A stretch of 64,000 nt of DNA from contig VTFK01000263.1 of the NCBI GenBank assembly GCA_009617715.1, forward strand, positions 558,001 through 622,000. The letters run 5' to 3'. Positions 49,117 through 60,370 of this stretch are shown piece by piece. The DNA comes from Plectrocnemia conspersa. Lineage: Eukaryota > Arthropoda > Insecta > Trichoptera > Polycentropodidae. The notes under the pieces are model-generated. The model ran no database searches and was not told where the DNA came from. It saw only the letters and a program-made list of their open reading frames with translations. A program made the translations under genes and the position numbers. Position 1 is the first letter of the stretch. Each line of letters opens with the position of its first letter.

Positions 49117-49614
49117 TAGGGCTGCCATAATTGTCGGACTACCCACCGGGACACCCTCCCCCTCAAAAAAACTTTTATCGACAATCATACATTTATTATA
49201 AAAAACTGCATAATCTTTTAAAAAAATAAATAAAAAACAACTTTGAAGACAAAAAACAATTAAAGAAGAGATTGATAATAAGTATTCCAAGAGCGAAACG
49301 TTGGGATTAATATTGAATCATTTTAGAGCACTCAGTTTGACTGGAAAAATTTGATTTTTTTTTGTGGATGCGTCTGCATCAAATCTAAAATAATATAATA
49401 TAAATTATTAGGCGATCTAATTTAATATAACCAAATAGAACCTTACATTTCATTCTTCTCTTGCCTTCACTCTCCCCCTTCTTCGACTTCGGTGACTTTA
49501 GTATCATCGCTCTTTTTTTTTAATATGCGTAAATTTTAAATCGACCCATACAAATAATTTTTGGACAGGGACACTGGGACACAAACCTCAAAACCGGGAC
49601 GTATGGCAGTCCTA
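49117..49614. mobile_element. 498-bp hAT-type non-autonomous element
   Basis: The left end TAGGGCTGCCATA and right end TATGGCAGTCCTA are inverted repeats with one mismatch. The flanks GCATAGAG (49109-49116) and GCGTAGAG (49615-49622) match at 7 of 8 bases, consistent with an aged 8-bp target duplication. No transposase inside; subterminal parts carry CCGGGACAC and CCGGGACG. Confidence 0.75.
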
Positions 49615-49687
49615 GCGTAGAGCCACGGATATACTTTAGGGGCTCTGAGTCGCTTGGATGCAACCTTACGAAATAAATTATAATAGT

Positions 49688-49906
49688 ATGGGGGCCTATT
49701 TATATTTTTATATAGATTTTTGTTATGGTAGCACTGGTGTGACGATTTTCTTATGTCGCCTGGCAACCCTCGGCCATTTTTCGCGCTTCGCGGGATCGGG
49801 TCCCGTTCTAAAGTATAAACACCATGTAACTTTTTATATACTTCAATAAAATACCACTGCAGCGGTTCAATCTGTGTCTAATTGCCACCCATCACCATCC
49901 CGTCGC
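49688..49906 (+). repeat. Unnamed repeat family, copy B
   Basis: Begins near TATGGGGGCCTATTTATATT and ends with TTCAATAAAATACCACTGCA followed by GCGGTTCAATCTGTGTCTAA, TTGCCACCCATCACCATCCC. Direct-oriented relative to copy A. Confidence 0.7.
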
Positions 49907-49989
49907 TAAAATAGTAGTTCTGTATGTTAAGTTAAAATTTGTTTAATGTAAAAATTAGTTATTAGCTAAATAATTTAATAAAATAAATA

Positions 49990-50200
49990 AATAAATATTG
50001 GTGGCTTCTCGCTGAAGGAAAATGGCAGCGCCGGACACTTCCTGGGCTACGTAATCGGTGGCGGCGGCTTACAATGGGGGCATCTAGTAGGAGGGCACAG
50101 GCCCATCGTCTCGGAGGTCGGCCAGCTCAGGTCTGGATCCAGGAAAACTCCGACGGGATTACAGCAAGCGGTTCTGCGACGACCCAATTTATGCGGTACT
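49990..50200. other. GC-rich patch, unassigned
   Basis: GC-rich block directly after AT-rich (AAAT)n sequence and inside the repeat nest. An 81-codon frame (50074-50319) has no known domain. Probably repeat-derived. Confidence 0.3.
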
Positions 50201-50470
50201 GCAGCGGTATTGTTTTATTATCGGTCATATTGTATCAACTCGTGTGCGTCCGAATTTTTCGCCGCCCTTTATATATTATTATTTTAAAACATGATGTTCT
50301 GACAGCGATTTTCTTATAGAAACTTTTATTTAAAAAATAAAATGAATTTATTCAAAAAATATCACCAGAAAATAAGATATCCTTTAAAACATTTAATTTT
50401 GAAAAAGCAAAAATGGCAATATTTAAAAAAAAACAATTGAATAATACGAACACAAAATTAATAAAAACAG

Positions 50471-50665
50471 TTCGACGGACGGTTGGTGACGAGTAGCAAT
50501 TAGACATAGATTAGGTTGCTGCAGTATTATTTATTAAAAGTCTAGTTAAAATGATCGACGAACGAGGTACCGCTGACTTCTCCCAGGAATGTGCTGCTTC
50601 TCTTCGCCGCCGCGCTGCCATGTAAGTGTTATCACTGTGCTGACAATTTTCGCCCATAATATAAT
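50471..50665 (-). repeat. Unnamed repeat family, copy C (inverted)
   Basis: Read on the minus strand it has TATTATGGGCGAAAATTGTC-AGCAC-AGTGATAACAC and later AATAATACTGCAGCAACCTA followed by ATCTATGTCTAATTGCTAC, the same order as copy A. Together with copies A and B it can form a long imperfect inverted repeat. Confidence 0.65.
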
Positions 50666-50871
50666 TAAATAGACCTCACAAAAGTTGAAAACTAAGAACA
50701 AAAAATACAATATATATTTAAAAAAATTGGTTTCAAGGAAGTACAATAGACAATAATTTTATAAATCAATGAAATAATATAAACACAAAATTATTAAATA
50801 AATACATATGTATTTAAAAAAGTATTTGCATGCCTCCATTTAATACACATTAAATATATAATATATTTTGG

Positions 50872-50934
50872 CCGATGGATGGTGATAGGTAGTAATTAGA
50901 CACAGATTAAGCTGCTGCAGTATTATTTACTGAG
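50872..50934 (-). repeat. Unnamed repeat family, copy D (inverted, short)
   Basis: Only the conserved end block is present: on the minus strand AATAATACTGCAGCAGCTTA, ATCTGTGTCTAATTACTACC, TATCACCATCC. Confidence 0.65.
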
Positions 50935-52560
50935 TGTACATAATTACATGTTATTTAATGCTATGCTTAATGAAAGAGTAACTTCCAAAGTGGCTATTTA
51001 TAGGCGACTGTTCGATAATTACAAAGAAATACATACAGCAATGCTTATTCGATCCGAGACCATAATTTTGCTAGACATATGTCTCTAAGCTTATGAAAAA
51101 CGGATTTAAAGAGTTTTAATTACGTAATTGATGGCGTTTGAAAGTCTGCTTATCTATTTTGCAATTTTTGAGTGTTTTTAAGTGATGATTTCAGTTTTGT
51201 TTTGTAAAACCAAACCTTTGCATTTGCAGATTTCTAGAAAGATATTGTTGGAATCTCACAAGTATGACATAAAAACATGTTTACTAATTACATAGTTCGT
51301 AAATTGACTATAGAAATAACAATATTAAGATTAGTAACACACAAATTATGATTTATAATTATAATCATATTAAATAAAGTTAAGTTCAAATTATACACCG
51401 AAACGTTGGAGACGGTGGCCTATGACACTTTGTGTTGTAGTTTTGAATATTGCACGAATTTATGGTTACATATGACACACAGAATTGAAAATACTTAAGT
51501 ATCATTGAAACTTGTCCTAATTGTATGCATATAAACTCTATGTATAATTTTATAGAGTTATAGATTATGACATTATACAGGCTCCAATCCTCCAAACTCA
51601 ACAGTGTTAAAAACCTAGTAGTAAAAGTCATATAACTCGCCCATCAAAAAAATAATGGATAACACATTATCACAATTTACAGCATACCTTTCGTACCTAA
51701 TGTGCCATTGAAGTTCACATTTGTATTCTTATAGATTGCTTTTATTATTATTTTGTATTTGTTTTACCTCAACGAACGTCAAGGGTATCGCAAATCTTGT
51801 CTATATGAGAAGTCGCGTCAAGGGCAGGTATACAAAAAATATTATTTAGCAACCAATGATTAATAATAATGCCGAACACCTTTTGTATTTAAAGAGACAA
51901 AAAATATATTAGTGGGTTATATTAGCGCCACCTATTGTATGGAAACTTATATTATTTACATTGGTTCGACACTTAGATATATTTATTCAGTTTTATTTAC
52001 TAAATAATAATTTTAAATATTTTATTTTAAAATCGATAAAATTAAAATATTTGTCCTATTATAGTATTTAAGTGTCTCTCTTAATCTTTATAACCCTTGT
52101 AGTTTATTAAAGCATTTTTCAAGAATGACAATATGGGTAAACCGAGCAATGTAACATTTAAAATGTATTTTAAACCGGTTAAAATAAAATATTATCACTT
52201 CCTTGGATTTATTTCGTAACGCAAATGTGCAATATGGTGACGTTTCAATATAAAAATGTGAATCAAATATTTCTTAAAATAAAAGATAGATTTGTTTTAT
52301 TAACTGGCAACGCTTGCTTGTAGCATGCACTGCATTTAGGTTTGCCTAATAATTTAAAATTTAGTCTTCTCAATTGATGACGTTTTTAAGCGTTTTCATG
52401 GGCAATTGAAACCAATCCAAGTGATCATCATTAGTATCATGTGACAAACCTGTGATATTATTTATTTTATACATCCATCTTAGAAATTTGTCCTCTTCTT
52501 GTACCCAGTGACAATAAAACTAGTCCAAAAAGGACCAAGAGAAGTTTAAATTAAAAATAT
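50935..52560. other. AT-rich noncoding stretch
   Basis: No supported gene. A possible but weak candidate for the left end of the adjacent hAT element at 52506 was rejected. Confidence 0.4.
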
Positions 52561-52564
52561 GTAT

Positions 52565-53964
52565 TTAACTCTTAGCAGCCTGACCATATAGCTTGTACAA
52601 AGTAAATACAAAAAAAATTAAATGACTTGGATGAACCTGATAAGATGTTATGAGTGTATTTATGTCCGGCTCAATGTTTGTAAGTAGCAACCTTAAATCC
52701 CCACGAGTACTAATTTCTAGTCGGTTTCTTTTTTTGTGATGAGGCTCATAAAGGCACTGAATCCACGTTCTACCAAATAGGAAGACGGAAAAGCTATCAA
52801 CAGCTTCTGTACAATAACCCATAATGCTGGATATAAAATTGGGATCTGATTTTGTAACCAGAACGTTGTCATATCCTTTGGTTTCAGCTCCTAATTTATG
52901 GATAATTCAATAAGTTGCTCCTGTATTAGTATGTATTCATCTATATTTGTGCTCTGAGTTTGTCTACTTGCAAAAGGGCTCAACACCCAGTCGGGAATAT
53001 CCAAGTGAAGAATATCTTTGGTTAAGATCCGAATGAAGCGATGTTAAGTGTTGACAATAAGGAAACAAATCTTCATCTCTATTTTGCAATTTTGAAAGAT
53101 TGGAAACTGGGAATATTCTCCTCTTCCCTAGTTTTGTTTGTATAGCAAAATGTTTGCAACAAACGCAGATATTACACTTTTAGTTTTAATTAAATTTAAA
53201 GTGTCACCTTGTAGTTTCAAATTAGTCTCGTTAAATCTGGCAAATAAATCAGTCATATAAGTCATTTTTTGAGATATTTAAATGGTGACGTTAATCATTG
53301 TCTTTACTCTCCAGGAATTCCAACACTGAATCAAAGAGCGAATAGAAGCGATCCAAACATGCACTTATAGATAACCAACATACTTCTGTGTTAAGTAGTA
53401 AACGATTATAGTCATAAGTCATCATCATTTTTCAAATAAAGTTGAACAAATAATCTCTCATTTAAGGCATTCCTTTTGATTTTATTAACTGCTCTAATGA
53501 CATAATGTAGTGATTCATGCAAACGTTCACTAAGGTTTTTGCGAGCAAATAATGTCGATGAATGACACAATGTACCAATAATACATTCGGTATAGCTTGT
53601 TTTAAGTATGCCAGAAAGCCTCGGTGTCGTTCTACCATTGCCGGAGCACCGTCAGTAGCAACGGAGATGATATTAGTCAAGGGTATAGCTTTTACATCGA
53701 AAAATCTTTTTAATTCAGTAAATAACGTTTCACATTTCGTATCAGTTTCCAAAAATTTAGCAAATAACAATTATTGTGATTTTTTTTATTCATTGTTATT
53801 TATTTTAACTTCCATATTAATAAAAATGTGTCACAATTTTTTTATTTTATATTATACCTTGTGCGGACCCCTGACGTTGTTCAGGGACCCCCAAATCAAT
53901 TTTAATTTTCTACGGACCCCCTGAATGACCCCGGGGTCCATAGGGACCACTTTAGGAACCACTG
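52565..53964 (-). mobile_element. Decayed hAT transposon, one end identified
   Basis: The right edge (5' end of the element in gene direction) reads, on the minus strand, CAGTGGTTCCTAAAGTGGTC starting at 53964, a typical hAT end. The next 8 bases outward are GTCTAGGA, close to the usual hAT target preference. I did not find the matching left end or duplicate, so the left boundary is open. Confidence 0.8.
52620..53770 (-). pseudogene. Decayed hAT transposase of the SCAND3/ZBED-like group
   Basis: The longest intact block (53770-53462) reads MLFAKFLETDTKCETLFTEL through VATDGAPAMVERHRGFLAYL (second catalytic Asp in ATDGAPAM) and LVHCVIHRHYLLAK. After a run of stops and shifts, the C-terminal dimerisation part survives at 52822-52620: FLFGRTWIQ, then KKRNRLEISTRGDLRLLLTN and IEPDINTL. 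In related proteins the position of RTWIQ reads ESGFS, so the catalytic Glu is lost. This is clearly a different hAT lineage from the element at 8210-10453. Confidence 0.88.
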
Positions 53965-54180
53965 GTCTAGGAACATATAGTACTAGTAGAAAAATGGATA
54001 GGTATAGTGCATTGATCGTTACTTAAAAAGGCGTCTAAATAATTTATCGCAACTTGACAGCAATGTTACATACATGTACTTCTAAGAATAGTTGTAAGGT
54101 TCGAATCAGGCATGAAACACAGAGGCGATTATCATACAAACTATTTTTACAGTTTACTATCAGTAGATGTCCCTATGCGC

Positions 54181-54718
54181 GACCTAGCTCGATTTTAATT
54201 TAATTATTTGTCATGATATTTATCCGTGAGATTAAATTTAACATCTAGAAAACCATAATCTGTAATAATCGAGCAAAATTATAATTACATAATAATCGCT
54301 AATTCCAATCTCCCAGATATGACAGAAATTAAAAAATTTCATCCGACAAAAGCCGCAAGAATTAGGTAGATTTCTGTATATGTACATACATATATGTGTT
54401 TTAATAAAATGCTTTTATTAGATTTTTTTATTTAAAACTTTTTCCCTGTTTACTTTTTTAAGCGAAACTACGATTTTTTATGTCGATATATTAAAAATTA
54501 CGGCAGTTAACTTGTCCTTAAATTTCGTTATATTCCATAAATATTTTGACTAAGGTGGTTTGGATGCTTCTTGGCAATGGTAAATTATATTGCATTGTTT
54601 TTTTTAAGTCGTGTCGTGAGTCCCTCTGAAATTTGTGCACTTCTTAAGAAATATGGAATTCAAACCAAGACTTTACAAGTATTATTAGTCACTGACTTAT
54701 ATTGCTGGTCCATCGTGC
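54181..54718 (-). repeat. tRNA-derived SINE, copy 4 of 4, split by about 300 bp
   Basis: The left part (54181 to about 54335) matches copy 3 through CCCAGATATGACAGAAATTA. The right part (about 54640-54718) matches its promoter end (GTATTATTAGTCACTGACTT and TGCTGGTCCATCGTG). Between them lies about 300 bp of unrelated AT-rich sequence, presumably a later insertion; its ends were not resolved. Confidence 0.65.
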
Positions 54719-57700
54719 AGTTTAAAATAGTTCATTTTTAAGTTTATGACTGGCTTATTTGAAGAAAGCAGGCTAATTATGTGCTTTTGTCAAAAGCTGC
54801 CGACTGAATGTGTTTGCTGAAAATATCATCGTTCGTACTGTACTGTGTCTCTGTTTCGTTTTGAAGCTCGAAGCTTTGCTGGACCGACTCTTGAAATCAA
54901 AGTTGAAAGGCTGCTTCTTTCTGAACTTCAATGGTGTTCACTTGAAAATCTACTCATGCTGAGTCTATTTAGTGTGAGCTCCACTGGTAGTGAGCTCAGA
55001 TATATTTCTGAGTCAATAATGACTTTCAGTGCTTTGAAGCCAAAGTAAATGACTATCAAAAATAATAATTTTTATTGGAGACGAAACCTGAGCTTACTAC
55101 CACCAACTGGAAAACAAGAGACCGAGGAAGGAATATCACCACATCACAAAAAATGACAAAATTTTGCACAAAACCATCTGCGGTAACGATTATGCTGTAA
55201 AATAAGTTTTATTCTAGCATAATAATGCTTGTCTCTATACCCATCAAACTATTATTTTTTGTTTATAATTATTTTACTTGGTGGCACATGTTCATGAACC
55301 ACCATTTGTGTAGAACTGCTGTATATCATACCAGATTTGTCTTATTATGTTATTATACCAAATTATACGAATGCTAGAATGAGTTCTAGGTTTCCATTAA
55401 TTTGTTTTTGTCTCTAGCTCTGACATGCATCTTGTCTATGTTGCAGATATATTCTCTGTCGTTTTCTGTATGAATTTTCGACATCGACTGTCGTATTACC
55501 CTTAACGAGGAAGTTAGCAATATTAAAAATTAGTAGTGTTGTGTAGCACGGTCAAGAACGACCATGACGAAATTAAAGGTTGCGTGTTGTATCTAATAAA
55601 ACAATCGTGTACTATTTATTTATGTCGCTACATTATCCATTGTCCCGGATTGGGTACAAGTAATCCGAATATTGACAAAAACTGCTAATAGGTGATCAAT
55701 TCAATCGATAAGCCGATGTAATAAGCGAGAAAGCATATATTATATAATAACTATCAGTCATGGTATTTTGAGGGTTAGGCCGATTCGCGTGTGCGACTCT
55801 TTTATGCGTAATTTATCTGTAGTACAATTTAATCAAACTTTTATATTAAAAGCAAAACACCTCGACATGAATGATGTCATTTTAATCTACATGTAGTAAA
55901 TAACTTTCATTAGGTTTTTAATTTATTGCTGAAAAGATATGTTTTCTCTAGGCTCGCATTTTAAACACGCAATGTTTAATTTAGACTCAAATATCAGATT
56001 ATCATGAAATATTATTTTAGTTTATTATTTTACATATTAATAAAACCATTAATAACACATGTAAGTTACAATAATAAAACTTAGCAACTAACCTAATCGA
56101 TAATCTACTACTTCTCTATTTACTACACAACTATTTTAAGCTATCCTAATCAAATTGACTTTATTGTTATTCAAATAGTTCATTTCATTAGTAATATAAT
56201 TATATACACATAGTATATGTGACTATACGTGAGTTAGGTAGCGTCAATGAAAATTTCTCCCTGTATCTCTACCAAAATAAAATTCATATAAATAGAAAAT
56301 TTCAATACACAGTAATGGATGTAAGCAATCAAGTAAGTCGCTGTTAATAGTAGGTTAATAACATATGCTACGAACATGCACAATAAAACACGTGACAGCA
56401 ATAAGTGAACCTTATAATTTACACACTACATATTAAAACGATTCTTGCAGAGATGGTGCGTGAGTTTGACTTGGTAGAAGCGATTGAATTGTCTATTGTA
56501 TACCCCTGCCTGTAAAGTCGAAGGAAATTCCATACAACCAGAAATTCACATGACTGTTAATTGCAGGTGTAACGAACACGTACGATAAGCAGGAATCGGA
56601 TTCGATGCTATTAATTTACGCACTTGATATGGCAAAAAAACAAAACAACAATATATTTTTGTCTCTCTCTATTGAGATTAGGAGCCCACAGTTGAATCAA
56701 AATAGGATCAAAAGAGTAGAATATGCTACGTAATTTAATTTAGCGTGAATATTATCAATAATTTAATATTTATTGATAATATTCGTCTATGGTAGAAGCA
56801 AGGTATACATTTTATGTATGACTATGTTGTTAACCATAAACGCATAAACTAAAACAAAAATATGAATTGAAAAATATATACAATTTGTCTTCTAAATTAA
56901 ATTATTCAATAATTGTAACATATGTGTAGTTTATTTATAAGTTACATATAAGTTTATTTTATAAATAAAAATATATAACATTATTTAAGGAGCTTATCTA
57001 TCAGCTTTATCTAATCTAACACTATAATATAACAATGATTGTTACAAATGTAAGCCATATATCATACATATATGCATACTAATATGCTTTTCCATATTAA
57101 CATTGATTATTTTGTAGCATTCTTACATAGTTGATGATCAACTTTTTTTATAAATATTTTACTAAATAATATTAAAAATAAATAACTATTAATATAATAA
57201 GTAGATTTGATTATACATTGAATATTTTTCGTGTATATATGTTTATTTAATAATAAAATATATACATTTTAACATAAAAAATATATTTTGAAAGGCACTC
57301 AATACTCGATAGTATTGGCAATGATACGGATTCCCAATAGAGTTATAAAGATACATTCGACACTTTTCGATAATCAGATGTTGGATTTGGAATAAATTAC
57401 ATGATTAACATATCTCTGGCAGTATTTTTCATAATTTATAGGTAGATAGTAGGTACATAATAAATACTATATAGAAATATTCCCGTCAATAAATTAACGT
57501 ATAGCTAACCTAACCAGAAATAAATTATACATATATAATACTACATATGTAAAATTAATATGATTTAAAACTTTACTAATCTATGAATAATTTTTATTTA
57601 CACAATTGCTTAATAACTGTCATTTATATATGTTATAACAAGTAAAAAATATAGTAATAAACTCTTATTGTGTTATCAAATAACCTAATATATTTATGAC

Positions 57701-57880
57701 AAATAATATTGTGGTTATTTTACCGTTCCTATAAGAGTAATTGAATTTATATAAAGGACTTGAAATTAACTTTTATCGCAATTTTTTTGTAAGTTTTCAG
57801 TTTTTTTTTGCCAATTTACAATGTTATACATATTCAGGTTTTGATAACTGTATGTAAAATATTATTTAAAAATTCTCATA
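54719..57880. other. Mostly noncoding stretch, unassigned open frames
   Basis: The patch 54800-55060 is somewhat GC-richer, with frames open on both strands but no recognised domain. A 91-bp segment 55542-55632 starts TGTAGC and ends GCTACA with an AATAAA inside, which resembles a short LTR, but no primer site or partner was found. The rest is AT-rich. Confidence 0.3.
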
Positions 57881-59235
57881 AATTGTCCAGATGGTCTGAC
57901 TGAACTAGCATGTCTATTGAGTGGTCATCCATGGGTCAATTTATCGCGTTCTCAAATGCAGGAAGTTTTGCCGCTGCTTTTCATGACGCAATTACAACAA
58001 TCGGCAAATCCGTTCGCCATTGTTCCCCAATAAAGTGACTAATGCCGTCCATCGTTGTTTTGCAGCGTTACAATCAATCTTTATTTTTTTCAATCTGCCC
58101 CAACACACAGACCCTGACCCTGAAGATAGACAACGTCGGGGCAATGTTTAATTGCGAGGGCGATGTGGAAAATTCGATAAGCTCTATGCCAACAGTGGCC
58201 AACGTACAAAATTGACCGTTATAAAATGAAAAACAGTTTTCACGTAGCACGCGATATGAAAACTTTGTATTATACTAGTTCCAAGGATTGTGTGTTTGTG
58301 CATTATGTGCTATTTATTCGCGCGAATATGCACCGTTTGATGAAAAACACTCTCTACGTCGATAAGACTCACGTTGAATGCAAATGGAATCGTTATGATT
58401 GTATAATGGATTAAAATTGTTTTCGATCACATCAGTAAATATGTGTTAACCGGCTTTGTAGACTAAAATCCACAATCTAGGCCTAATCTAATAAACAAAA
58501 TACAATTAAAATGGAGGATTGCTTTGCGTTGATTACTTTTTATTTTTTGTTTATAAAGATTGAAAGCATTTTGATATAAAATATATAATGCATATACGAA
58601 TCTATTAATATAATGGTAGAAGAGTGGATTTACTGAAAAAATGGAAAAACATTTATTTTTTAAATATTGTAATATATTTAATTGTATTTGGCCCTTCAGT
58701 ATCGCAATGATTTTTTGTTGAACTTTGTCATCTCATGAAAATTGACTCTGCATCCATTTGGAAAGTAAAGGAAAAGTATATATCTGACTGCGCCGACGCG
58801 ATTATATTGCTTTTGACGTGAATTTTCGCCTTCTGAGAAGTGATAATTGTTTTTGCGCTCTATTATTGGCCAAAATTCGGTTCGAATATACTTTTATCAG
58901 CCCTCTCATTTTAGTAGATTATATTAATATCAGTAAGGATAGCTATAATATTTTTAAAATATAGTTTAATATCGAAAGCAGACAAACTATTTAAACAAAC
59001 GGCCTGTATCTGACCAATGCATAGAGATAGACCTTCAAAATAAACACAACATTCTCAACGTACATAAAAAAAATAAGGAATTAGCATAAATAAAACATCA
59101 CTTAGGTGTATATAATATAAAAAATAAAATTGCCATAAATATTCTAGATTTATAGGAAAAACTGAAATTTTAAAAGAAATGATATAGAAGCATTGCAGAA
59201 CGATAATGAAAAAAACAAAGAAAACCCTGTAATCA
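57881..59235. other. Unassigned stretch with a GC-richer patch
   Basis: 57890-58420 is GC-richer than its flanks and includes a 62-codon frame (58226-58414) without a known domain. Could be regulatory. Nothing else seen. Confidence 0.3.
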
Positions 59236-59239
59236 GTTG

Positions 59240-59800
59240 GGTCAGATTCTGTGTATATCGAATTGGTGAAACTGTTGGAAAACGAATAAATTAGCGCCAT
59301 CGTAGAACTTTTCAAAGAGACATACAAAACAAGTTCGATACCAAATGTCTGGCTTAAATTTAATTGTCAATAAAATAGATCAATAAGCTTGATGAGCTTG
59401 ATGATGTGAAGAAGACATTAGCCACACTCAGCTTACTTTCATAATCTCTATCGAATATAAACGATCTTATACAAAGATGTCTGAATGTTAATGTAGATGT
59501 CTAAAGTTCAACATTCGAAACTTCTACAAATACTAATTTATGATAAAGACATCCGCATTAATAAAAAAATATACTGGAATCAAACAGTTAATGTTGACCA
59601 GCACGCTATACGAGTGGTATAAGTCACTGACACTGGTATCAAGAATTCATCCGAAAAGTGTTGCAGAAACTTCTAAAACCTGGATCTATAGAAGTATGCC
59701 CAAATTTCCTAGGAAAATATAATAGAATTACGAATATTGAAGTCCTTCGACGTATGACAAAATAAAAATCGCAAATATGATAGTTATTCTCCGGTAGGAG
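59240..59800 (+). pseudogene. Decayed LINE reverse transcriptase, plus strand
   Basis: In order, across several frames: IELVKLLENE with VELFKETYKTSSIPNVWLKF (start of the polymerase domain, compare PxxWLxSxxxxLPKK). RSISLMS follows (RPISLMS block), and then DKDIRINKKIYWNQTVNVDQ (compare the IxxIYWNQxAxVR block before the RQGC motif). RTE- or CR1-like LINEs common in insects carry this order. Many stops are present and the FADD block is unrecognisable, so it is an old remnant. No ends were found. Confidence 0.72.
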
Positions 59801-59999
59801 ATAGTATAAAAAAATAAAAATAATATATTATTATGTATAACTTAGTAAAGGCTAATGTTTTGTATAATTGTTTTACATAAGCAAGTAAAGATGACTGTTT
59901 TTATAAACATCATAAACTTTTTTATCGTTCGTACGTTGTACAATTTGCACTTTTATTAAACGCAACCAATTATACGCCTCCGCCAGGTTGTAAGAACTC

Positions 60000-60370
60000 T
60001 TCCAGGAACGACGCCCGATAATTACATATAATTGTTTGTGAGTTTAAAGTTTTAAAAGCGAGTTCGACGCGCGTATGGTACGGTGTGAAACCCACGCCAA
60101 AAGCTCACAAATTACGCCCTTTGAGCCCGATTTGTTAATTGCCATTCACCAACATACACATTTGTAAGACTTCCTCGCAATTATTACCAAATTATTGCAC
60201 GTGATCACAGAGCAATCATTCATTGGGCACGTGATATCATATTGACACTTTTGGTGTCTCAATTTGCTATGATGAGCAGCACGCTAAGGGTAATCAACGG
60301 TTGCACAGAACTGTGGTTTACAAACTCTTGCTCGCAAACCACCCTCAAGGCAGAATTAGTTATTATAGTG
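60000..60370. promoter_or_regulatory. Candidate enhancer with two phased CACGTG sites
   Basis: GCACGTGAT occurs twice (CACGTG at 60199-60204 and 60229-60234), exactly 30 bp apart, about three helical turns. Nearby are TGTGGTTT (60312, a Runt-family site) and AAACCACC (60336) in opposite orientation. The patch has more even base composition than its surroundings. No coding signal. Confidence 0.35.

Noticed and set aside
52506..52526. Possible left end of the second hAT element (CAGTGACAATAAAACTAGTCC)
   Set aside because: Only about 13 of 21 bases match the right end, and the outer flank CTTGTACC does not match GTCTAGGA.
54845..55048. 67-codon plus-strand frame (and an open minus-strand frame) at raised G+C
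   Set aside because: No domain on either strand; could be a gene fragment or repeat but there is nothing to support a call.
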